Positions 6,715 through 13,767 of a stretch of 14,495 bases of DNA are shown here, piece by piece. Location: assembly GCA_015231395.1 (NCBI GenBank), contig JADGBP010000013.1, forward strand, positions 1-14,495, in the 5' to 3' direction. Position 1 is the stretch's first letter. The number at the start of each line of letters is the position of its first letter. Both the position numbers and the translations under genes were made by a program. The DNA is from Desulfamplus sp. (GTDB lineage Bacteria > Desulfobacterota > Desulfobacteria > Desulfobacterales > Desulfobacteraceae). The notes beneath the pieces were generated by a model. That model ran no database searches. It was not told where the DNA came from and was given only the letters and a program-made list of their open reading frames with translations.

Positions 6715-9700
6715 ATGCCAGATAAAAAAACGATACTGATTGTTGATGATCAAGAATCAATCATCAAAGCCCTGAGGCGACTTTTATTGTCTGAAGGATA
6801 TGATATTCTATCTGCACCGGACGGACCTTCCGCTCTGAAACTTATCACAAACAGCAAAGATAAAAGTGAGCTTTTTTTAATCATCTCTGACCAGCGGATG
6901 CCTGAAATGACCGGTACCCAGTTTCTGGAAAAAACAATGGACATTCTCCCTGATGCCATTCGATTTATTTTATCCGGCTATGCGGACAGAGATGATGTTA
7001 ACAACGCATTCAAGAAAGGAGTTGTCCACAAGTTTCTTAACAAACCCTGGAACAATGATGAGCTTCTTATCCTTATTAGTCAGGCTTATGAGTCTCCTGA
7101 AAAATTAAAAACTTTTGCATCTTCCGATAGTCAAGAATCTGGATTACCCAATATAAACATCATGGACAAGGAGATTAAAAAATTTTATGAGAATCATAAT
7201 AACAAAGTCCTTGGAAAACTTGCAGTATATCATGGATTCATTACTCAAGAGCAGTTAGATACAGCGTTGACAATCATGCAGAGTGAACAGCAGGCAGGAC
7301 GAAATGTTGCATTGGAGAATATTCTGTTTGAGAAAGGGCTTGTCTCATCGGAAAATATAGGTAAAATCTTAGCCACAACCCGAAGAAGAGTAGGTAAAAT
7401 ATTTGGAAAAATTGCCATAAAGAACTTTGGCGTCTCTCAGACAGATATTGAAAGATGCCTTGCAATTCAGTCAAAGGAGTTCAGTGACACATCTACCTGT
7501 CGCCTTCTTGGAGATATTCTTGTGTCAGAAAAAATCCTGACAGAAGAGCAGAAGGAATCCATTGTCATTGATCAGGTGTATTCTGAAACGGAGGTATTAA
7601 GATCAGGCATTGCTGGTTCAGGTGTAAATAGCAAAGTCAGTGACGATACTGGAAGTAGAACTACTGATACTGGAAGTAGAACCGCTGGAAATAGGAGCAC
7701 TGGAAATACAGCCACTGGAAATAGTGGCACTGAATATACAAGTACAACTGACTCAACTAAAACAGAGGCTATCAAAGGCGACGGAACAAATGACATACAG
7801 ATGCCTCAAAATGAGCTTATCCTTAACAAACGGAAAAAAAATTTTTTCCGGCGGCGAGCACTTGACAAGATATTCTGCAAATCTGCCATCAACAGAAACT
7901 ACGCGACCGAGCAGGAAGTTTTAAAGGCTTTGGAAGAACAACTGCTCCATTTTACCAAAACATTTGAACTCAAATTGGTAAAAGATATTCTGATTGAGCA
8001 CTCCATCATTTCAAAAGACCAGGCAGAAATCATTATCGCTGCGACCTCACACTCTAAACCATCACCGGATTCTGTTTCGGGAGTAGTAAATACAGCGTCG
8101 TCTCCACAAGTGGCGGCGAGCGGCACGGAAAAAATCACTGGTACTGAAAAAGGTGAAGGAAAAATTACTGATACAGGTAAAATCACTGGTAAGGAAAAAA
8201 TTATTGGTACGGAACAAACCGTAACAAATTCTGAAAAAACCATCTATATCGGTGAAAAAAATGCTTTTGAATTAACTTTATCTCCCCTGAACATTGAGGC
8301 TTCAATTCGGCTTATAGGGACTATGCCTGAAATTATGGACACAGATCGATTAAAGGTGCTGCTTGCCGAAAATCAGATAGTTTATGGTCTTGCCAGTGAT
8401 GTGGCTATTGAACTGTTTCTCCAACATGCTGCCGAAAAAAAAGAGAAGTTTATAATTGCCAAGGGCAGACATGCAAAACCTGGGCGCGATGCCTTGGTGA
8501 AATATTATTTTGAGGATGAAAATACCCGTTTTGGCAAGGAACTCTCCTCAGGTAAATTTGATTACAGGGAAAGAGGCGAAATACTCAATGTCACACAGGG
8601 GAGTATTCTTGCTGAAAAAATTCCATTTATACCGCCAGTCAACGCCATTACAGTTTTTGGCACGGAAATTCCAGAACCCGCTCCGCTGGATCTTACCCTG
8701 ACTGCTGGAAAAGGAGTTGGGATCTCCCAAGATGGATTAAAAGCCATTGCCCTGGTCAGTGGCAGACCAGATATGTCCCTGGGAGGCAAAATCAGTATCA
8801 TGTCCGAGAAACTTATCAAGGGCAATGTGGATTTTAAAACAGGAAATGTGAAGTTTTTAGGGGATATCATCGTTCAGGGAACAATACTGGCAGGATTCAG
8901 TGTAATGGGTAACAACCTTACTGTAAATGATATTGAAGAGGCGGAGATTAATGTTGCGAATACGCTTATTGTAAAAAACAGTATCAATAATTCAAATATT
9001 AAAGTTGGTGGAAATATCACCGCCCAGTTTATTAAAAAGAGTACTGTTTTTGCTAACTGCGATGTGGTCGTCATGAAGGAGATTATTGATTCCACAATAA
9101 TTACCAGCGGCAGAGTAATTGTCCAGCGTGGCAGAATTATGTCAAGCATAATTCATGCTGCAAAAGGGATTGAAGCCATGAATATCGGTAGCGAGGTCTC
9201 TTCTCCCTGCCAGTTGTTCTTAGGTTCAAATCATCATTCTAAAGGGATTCTTGACACTTTATCCCAAAAAATTGACTACCAGCAAGAGTATCTGCTCAAA
9301 CTTGAAGCCCTTAATCAACAGTATGACCAAAAGAGCATACAGCAGTTGAACAGCTTAGCTGATGTGTCACGAATTCAGGAAAGACTGTTTTTGGAAAAGC
9401 AGAAAATTATGGAGGAACAAAAAGGAGTTACAAATGCCATTGTTAAAAAACAGATGGATGATTTTCTGGTTGACCTTAACAAAAAGTTATTGAAGATGGA
9501 TGAAACCATAAACAAACTATTTGATGACAATGAAATTATGCAGACCAACTCCAAGGAGATCAAGGTTAAAATCAAAACTGTCAAGACAGCGTTAGAGCAG
9601 TTGAAAAATGAAAAAATCGGGTTTGAAACATGGTATGAAGATCAACAAAAGGCTGCCAGAGTAAATGGTATTAATCTTCTGGTTCAGGGTACAGTCACTG

Positions 9701-9858
9701 CCGGTACCGTTATTAACGGAACAGAGAGCAGTATGATAGTAAAGAACCCCATAAAAAATTCAAAAATCAGACAGGTTATAAACAGTGAAAATATCAATAA
9801 AATATTCCACGAAATCAAAGTGGAGTTAATGATTAAAAGCGGAAAAATGCATGCTTAA
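6715..9858 (+). CDS. Response-regulator receiver fused to FapA (DUF342) polymer-like domain
   Basis: This 1047-residue protein begins with a receiver domain (about 4-128): acidic pair D11-D12, phosphoacceptor D59 in SDQRMPEMTG, S87 and K110-P111. The SGYAD...KFLNKPW pattern is typical of receivers attached to signalling outputs. Three related helical modules follow at about 160-225, 226-290 and 376-446; modules 2 and 3 share the pattern FxKxAI..., then LxxDILxExxIxxxQ. These recall the N-terminal modules of GspE/MshE-type proteins. They are separated by Thr/Gly/Ser-rich linkers (303-362, 456-507) made of DNA repeats. From about 510 to 840 is a FapA domain with the stacked beta repeats GNVDFKTGNVKFLGD (703-717) and onward. 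A coiled coil (about 845-985) and a short beta end follow. FapA proteins are tied to flagellar assembly or polar placement in some bacteria; the role here is unknown. The stop overlaps the next gene by 8 nt, so it is probably the output of the adjacent kinases. Confidence 0.88.
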   Translation: MPDKKTILIVDDQESIIKALRRLLLSEGYDILSAPDGPSALKLITNSKDKSELFLIISDQRMPEMTGTQFLEKTMDILPDAIRFILSGYADRDDVNNAFKKGVVHKFLNKPWNNDELLILISQAYESPEKLKTFASSDSQESGLPNINIMDKEIKKFYENHNNKVLGKLAVYHGFITQEQLDTALTIMQSEQQAGRNVALENILFEKGLVSSENIGKILATTRRRVGKIFGKIAIKNFGVSQTDIERCLAIQSKEFSDTSTCRLLGDILVSEKILTEEQKESIVIDQVYSETEVLRSGIAGSGVNSKVSDDTGSRTTDTGSRTAGNRSTGNTATGNSGTEYTSTTDSTKTEAIKGDGTNDIQMPQNELILNKRKKNFFRRRALDKIFCKSAINRNYATEQEVLKALEEQLLHFTKTFELKLVKDILIEHSIISKDQAEIIIAATSHSKPSPDSVSGVVNTASSPQVAASGTEKITGTEKGEGKITDTGKITGKEKIIGTEQTVTNSEKTIYIGEKNAFELTLSPLNIEASIRLIGTMPEIMDTDRLKVLLAENQIVYGLASDVAIELFLQHAAEKKEKFIIAKGRHAKPGRDALVKYYFEDENTRFGKELSSGKFDYRERGEILNVTQGSILAEKIPFIPPVNAITVFGTEIPEPAPLDLTLTAGKGVGISQDGLKAIALVSGRPDMSLGGKISIMSEKLIKGNVDFKTGNVKFLGDIIVQGTILAGFSVMGNNLTVNDIEEAEINVANTLIVKNSINNSNIKVGGNITAQFIKKSTVFANCDVVVMKEIIDSTIITSGRVIVQRGRIMSSIIHAAKGIEAMNIGSEVSSPCQLFLGSNHHSKGILDTLSQKIDYQQEYLLKLEALNQQYDQKSIQQLNSLADVSRIQERLFLEKQKIMEEQKGVTNAIVKKQMDDFLVDLNKKLLKMDETINKLFDDNEIMQTNSKEIKVKIKTVKTALEQLKNEKIGFETWYEDQQKAARVNGINLLVQGTVTAGTVINGTESSMIVKNPIKNSKIRQVINSENINKIFHEIKVELMIKSGKMHA
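7645..7746 (+). repeat. In-frame tandem repeat, first linker of the REC-FapA protein
   Basis: Two 21-bp units (7645-7665, 7666-7686; gatactggaagtagaac plus variable bases) are followed by four 15-bp units from 7687 to 7746 (ggaaatanNNNcact type, the last one degraded). All keep the frame and encode a Thr/Gly/Ser-rich flexible linker such as TGNTATGNSGTEYTS. Confidence 0.8.
8122..8217 (+). repeat. In-frame 18-bp tandem repeat, second linker of the REC-FapA protein
   Basis: Degenerate 18-bp units of the type ggtacggaaaaaatcact lie at 8122, 8152, 8170 and 8188, with 12-bp partial units at 8140 and 8206. They encode hexapeptides such as GTEKIT, GEGKIT, DTGKIT and GKEKII just before the FapA domain. 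Confidence 0.75.
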
Positions 9859-11287
9859 AGACAATAAAAACATCACAGAAGACAACAAAAGAATTCTGAT
9901 CATTGATGATGACGAGGGAATACGAGAGACATATCAGGGCATTTTCGCACCGGAAGAAGAGTCTGACATCCTGCAAAAAGGAGCAACTCTTTTTGGTGCT
10001 ATCTCTTCTGAAAAGCCAAAATCAAGGGAAAAGAGAAATTATCAACTCTCTGTTGCTGAAAATGGAACTCAGGGAATTGAGCTTGTAAAAAAAAACATAA
10101 TTAATAACAGACCAATTGCAGTTGCCTTTGTTGACATGAAAATGCCGGGAATCAACGGAGCCGAGACTTCAAAGCTGATATGGGATATTGACCCGAGAAT
10201 TAAAATTGTTATTGTAACTGCCTACAGCGAATATACCCCTGATGATATAATTGCCACAACCGGAAGGGATGATATATTTTATTTAAGAAAACCATTCAAC
10301 CATGAAGAAATTCTCCAGTTTGCCCGTGCTTTAACCAATGAATGGAATTTGGAACATACTCAGGAGCTGCTTAAAATACAGCTTGAATCTGCTAACGAAG
10401 CTCTTGGGAATATGAACAAAACACTTGAAGATATGAACAAAGACCTTAAGGGAAAAGTCGAAAAACAGGCATCCCTGATTGTGCAGGCAGACAAAATGGC
10501 ATCCGTGGGACTTCTTGCCGCTGGCGTTGCCCATGAAATCAACAACCCGCTCTCTTTTATTAATGGCAACCTTTTAACACTCAAACGATATCTGGAAAAA
10601 CTTGATGCTCTTAACCTGAAATATGCAGAGATAGAGATGTTTCTCCGTTACTCTGGTCTTGAAAACGCACCAGCACTTCTGAATGAGCTGGCAGTATTCA
10701 AAATTGAGAATAAAATAGAGCTTATAATGACTGATATCAAAGATCTTACTGATGAATCCCTTGATGGAACAGATCGGATTAAAACCATTATCAATGACTT
10801 GAAAACATTCTCAAGGATTGATGAAGCCGAATACACCTCTTTGGATATCAATAAGGCAATTGACACCACCATCAATATTTTGTGGAATGAGCTAAAATAC
10901 AAGACTGAAATTGTAAAAAAGTATGGAACGATTCCTCAAATAAGATGTTATCCTCAAAAAATAAGCCAAGTGCTTATGAACCTTATTCTGAACGCGGCTC
11001 AAGCATTGAATGATCAAGGCTCAATTACCATAACTACAAAATTTGTCACAAAAGAAGATGACGATTTTATTCAAATTATCATTGCGGATACAGGATGCGG
11101 GATTCCAAAGGAGAACCTGAACCGGCTTTTTGAACCTTTTTTCACCACTAAGCCCGTGGGACAGGGAACCGGACTGGGTCTGAGCATTACATATGACATT
11201 ATCAAGTTACATAATGGGACTATTGAGGTATCAAGCGAGCTGGGTAAAGGGACTGAGTTTGTTGTAACAATGCCTGTCGGGGATTAA
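9851..11287 (+). CDS. Hybrid protein: N-terminal receiver and C-terminal histidine kinase
   Basis: This 478-residue protein has no membrane segment or sensor domain, so it is probably cytoplasmic. The receiver (about 14-160) has D19-D21, phosphoacceptor D95 (VDMKMPGING), T123 and K147-P148. Between the first strand-helix unit and QLSVAENG it holds an extra segment, roughly residues 32-63. A coiled coil (about 165-215) leads to a canonical H-box, AGVAHEINNPLSFI with H228. The ATPase domain has the N-box N377/N381, DTGCGIP from D413, FEPFFTTK and GTGLGLSI from about 439. All catalytic motifs are intact. ATG 9851 lies inside the end of the REC-FapA gene (8-nt overlap), so the two are co-translated. 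It is a likely phosphodonor for the FapA receiver, and its own receiver may take phosphate from another kinase. Confidence 0.92.
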   Translation: MLKDNKNITEDNKRILIIDDDEGIRETYQGIFAPEEESDILQKGATLFGAISSEKPKSREKRNYQLSVAENGTQGIELVKKNIINNRPIAVAFVDMKMPGINGAETSKLIWDIDPRIKIVIVTAYSEYTPDDIIATTGRDDIFYLRKPFNHEEILQFARALTNEWNLEHTQELLKIQLESANEALGNMNKTLEDMNKDLKGKVEKQASLIVQADKMASVGLLAAGVAHEINNPLSFINGNLLTLKRYLEKLDALNLKYAEIEMFLRYSGLENAPALLNELAVFKIENKIELIMTDIKDLTDESLDGTDRIKTIINDLKTFSRIDEAEYTSLDINKAIDTTINILWNELKYKTEIVKKYGTIPQIRCYPQKISQVLMNLILNAAQALNDQGSITITTKFVTKEDDDFIQIIIADTGCGIPKENLNRLFEPFFTTKPVGQGTGLGLSITYDIIKLHNGTIEVSSELGKGTEFVVTMPVGD

Positions 11288-11462
11288 ATAAAAGATAATT
11301 ACTATAGACTTCCAGAAAAATATTTTGATATCTCAATTTTTAAGAAGGGCAACCGCAAGGGATTGCCCCTACTCTTGCCAATTTAATTATCTGGAAAACT
11401 GTACAATGCAATAGAAGGTAACTAAGGCAATGTTGGCTATCGGAGGGGGGATAGGGTAAGAA
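11288..11462. other. Intergenic spacer holding repeat copy B and a G-rich leader
   Basis: The gap between the two kinase genes contains the inverted 89-bp repeat at 11302-11390. About 70 bases follow with a G-rich stretch, cggagggggg, at 11441-11450, which is a possible ribosome site 12 nt before TTG 11463. No intrinsic terminator is evident, so read-through into the next kinase is possible. Confidence 0.5.
11302..11390 (-). repeat. 89-bp dispersed repeat, copy B (inverted)
   Basis: This is the reverse complement of the segment at 4555-4643. The internal inverted repeat is stronger here: gggcaa (11347-11352) with ttgccc (11363-11368), a 6-bp stem with a 10-nt loop. The flank ttatctggaaaact at 11387-11400 is also present, alone, at about 6479-6492, which may mark a fragment of the same element. 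The two copies bracket 4644-11301. Confidence 0.8.
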
Positions 11463-12476
11463 TTGAAAAAAAAATCACAAAAAAAAGAAAAGAGTGAGAG
11501 TTTACAATCCTACAAAGAGAGAGCTGCTTCCTATTATAAATATCTACAGAAGTTGATCTGGCGACTTGAACAGATACTGATTAATAATGAAAACGAGTTT
11601 GAACAGCTAAAACGAGAACTTGTCAACAAAGCTATAGATTCAGGGAGAGCAGAGCTCTCAGCCATGCTCCTGCACAATATAGGAAATGCCATAACACCGA
11701 TTTCCATCTATACCGAGAGTCTCAAAAACAGAAACTCTCTACAAACCTACCGCTATCTTTCCATGTGTTACAATGACCTTCTGGAACATAAAGATGATTT
11801 AACGCGATACGTTACAACAGATTCAAGAGGAGTTGAAATTATGAAGTATATGGGAACTCTAATTGAGAATCTTGAAGCCGACTGCAAGAACGTCACAGAT
11901 ATCATAGATAAAATTGATACTGGAATTAATTATGTTTCACAGGCTCTCACACTTCAGCGTGATTATTTGCCCAGCAAAAACCGCGTAAAGGAGAGAATTG
12001 ATATAAACCTTCTAATATACGATGCACTTAAAATGCAGGCGAGTTCTATCTCCAAACGCAACATCACTTTGAAAAAAAATTTGCTGGAGACTATTCCCTA
12101 TATCATTATGGAAAAAAACAGGCTTATGCAGGTGATTGTCAATCTTATAAAAAACAGTTGCGATTCCATTGACGAACACAAAGAGCGGACAGACCATCAG
12201 ATTTTGATCTCCACCTACAGTAATGAAAAGCATATTGGATTGAAAATTACAGATACAGGTATCGGTGTTGAAAAGGAACGTCAGATGGAGATATTTAATT
12301 TTGGAGTATCAAGCAAGGGGTCATCAGGTTTTGGGCTTTATTACTGCAAAAGTCTGATTGAGGAATATAATGGAACTTTAACGATTGAAAGCCCTGGCAG
12401 AGGATCAGGTGCAACCGTTATCATGGAAATTCCCTACGCTTCCAGCAAGATAAATACTCTTGCGGAGAAAATCTGA
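11463..12476 (+). CDS. Orphan histidine kinase with HNIGN-type H-box
   Basis: This 337-residue soluble kinase has no receiver and no sensor domain, only a Lys-rich start and a predicted coiled coil (about 15-60). The phosphoacceptor is H71 in LHNIGNAITPI; Asn follows His where Glu or Asp is usual. The ATPase domain has an N-box with N227 and N231, DTGIGV from D264, and SSKGSSGFGLYYCK with the G2 box near 289. The start is set at TTG 11463: an in-frame TAA at 11457-11459 blocks extension upstream, and the first internal ATG falls at residue 68, inside the H-box helix. The C-terminal 280 or so residues are closely similar to those of the next gene, so the two form a tandem duplicate. The stop is one base before the next ATG. 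It probably phosphorylates a neighbouring receiver. Confidence 0.88.
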   Translation: MKKKSQKKEKSESLQSYKERAASYYKYLQKLIWRLEQILINNENEFEQLKRELVNKAIDSGRAELSAMLLHNIGNAITPISIYTESLKNRNSLQTYRYLSMCYNDLLEHKDDLTRYVTTDSRGVEIMKYMGTLIENLEADCKNVTDIIDKIDTGINYVSQALTLQRDYLPSKNRVKERIDINLLIYDALKMQASSISKRNITLKKNLLETIPYIIMEKNRLMQVIVNLIKNSCDSIDEHKERTDHQILISTYSNEKHIGLKITDTGIGVEKERQMEIFNFGVSSKGSSGFGLYYCKSLIEEYNGTLTIESPGRGSGATVIMEIPYASSKINTLAEKI

Positions 12477-12477
12477 T

Positions 12478-13761
12478 ATGGATAGCAATATAGATAGCAA
12501 TGTGGCTACCAAAATTCTTGTTATTGATGATGAAGTCTATATAAGAACTGGTATTAAAAATTTTCTTGAAGATTACAATTTTAAAGTTCTTGATGCTGAA
12601 AATGGTCGGCAGGGACTCGAATGCTTTGAGCGGGAATCTCCGGACATTGTATTTTGTGATCTTATTATGCCTGAATTAGGTGGACTTGAAGTTCTTGACC
12701 ATATCGTTAAAATATCTCCAGACACCCCGATTATTATTGTTTCGGGCGTAAATGATCTTTCAAATACTATGATAGCATTGAAAGCCGGTGCATGGGATTA
12801 TATAATCAAACCAGTACAAGACATGACAGTTCTGCTGCATGCCATTGAAAAGTCTCTTGAAAAAGTTGCCCTGATCAGGGAAAAAGACATGTACAAAAAA
12901 AGACTTCTTAATGAAGCTGTGGATGCCGGAAGAACACAGTTGTCAGCCATGATTCTGCACAATATTGGCAATGCCATCACACCAGTTTCGGTCTATGCGG
13001 CAAACCTGAAAAAGAAAAATCCAGTTCAGAACTACCGCTATCTTGCCCAGTGCTACAGTGATCTTATGGAGCACAAAGATAATCTGACCGAATACATTTC
13101 AAAAGATCCCAGAGGTTCTGCTGTTATAAAATACATGGGAACCCTGATTGAAAATCTTGAATCTGATAACAATCACTCCACAGAAATCATAGATAAAATT
13201 GCATCTGGCGTTGATTATGTTGCACATATTGTCACAATCCAGCGTGACTACGCACCTGATAAAATTGAAGTCAAGGAGAGAATCAATATAAACCTTATAG
13301 TAGAAGATGCCCTGCAAATGCAAAAAGGCTCAATATCCAAACTCAATATAACGATTAAAAAAAATTTGCTGAATCCCATTCCCCAAATCATCATGGAAAA
13401 AAACAAACTTATGCAGGTGCTTGTCAATCTTATAAAAAACAGTTGTGATGCCATTGACGAAAACAAGGAGCGGACAGAGCATCAACTTGATATAACCACC
13501 TACTGTAATCAACAGCGTATTGGATTGGAAATCAGGGATACAGGTATAGGCGTTGATATTGAACTGCAAAAAAGTATTTTTGATTTTGGCACATCAAGTA
13601 AGGGTTCATCAGGGTTTGGTCTTTATTATTGCAAAAGCTTTTTGGAGGCAAATAAAGCTACGTTGACACTTGAAAGCCAGGGAAGAGGACTCGGATCCAC
13701 AGTTACCATGGAAATTCCCTTTGTTCCTGTTCGTCAAAATACTTCTCTGTCTGGAGAGTAA
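12478..13761 (+). CDS. Receiver-histidine kinase hybrid, paralogue of the preceding kinase
   Basis: This 427-residue protein starts with a receiver (about 11-125): D17-D18, phosphoacceptor D61 in FCDLIMPELGG, S89 and K111-P112. The kinase part repeats the layout of the upstream kinase: H161 in ILHNIGNAITPV, NRYRYLAQCY-like helices, N-box VNLIKNSCDAI, DTGIGV from D354 and SSKGSSGFGLYYCK. Start choice: ATG 12478, one base after the previous stop, with GGAG at 12463-12466 upstream; a TTG at 12460 in the same frame would add six residues and is less likely. The neighbouring kinase may phosphorylate this receiver. The protein lacks membrane segments. It is probably co-transcribed with the genes on both sides. 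Confidence 0.92.
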   Translation: MDSNIDSNVATKILVIDDEVYIRTGIKNFLEDYNFKVLDAENGRQGLECFERESPDIVFCDLIMPELGGLEVLDHIVKISPDTPIIIVSGVNDLSNTMIALKAGAWDYIIKPVQDMTVLLHAIEKSLEKVALIREKDMYKKRLLNEAVDAGRTQLSAMILHNIGNAITPVSVYAANLKKKNPVQNYRYLAQCYSDLMEHKDNLTEYISKDPRGSAVIKYMGTLIENLESDNNHSTEIIDKIASGVDYVAHIVTIQRDYAPDKIEVKERININLIVEDALQMQKGSISKLNITIKKNLLNPIPQIIMEKNKLMQVLVNLIKNSCDAIDENKERTEHQLDITTYCNQQRIGLEIRDTGIGVDIELQKSIFDFGTSSKGSSGFGLYYCKSFLEANKATLTLESQGRGLGSTVTMEIPFVPVRQNTSLSGE

Positions 13762-13767
13762 TGAGTC

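Noticed and set aside
6527-6760. Antisense reading frame with a repetitive Phe/Gly-rich peptide
   Set aside because: It is the reverse-strand reading of the 17-bp array: three 17-bp units give a 17-residue period. It overlaps the start of the REC-FapA gene and has no family resemblance.
7899-8243. Antisense frame within the REC-FapA gene, rich in Ser/Val/Pro
   Set aside because: Its composition follows from the low-complexity linker repeats on the other strand. It has no ribosome site and no family match.
12460-12477. TTG start for the second REC-kinase gene
   Set aside because: ATG 12478 lies one base after the previous stop with GGAG upstream. The TTG start adds only six residues inside the end of the previous gene.
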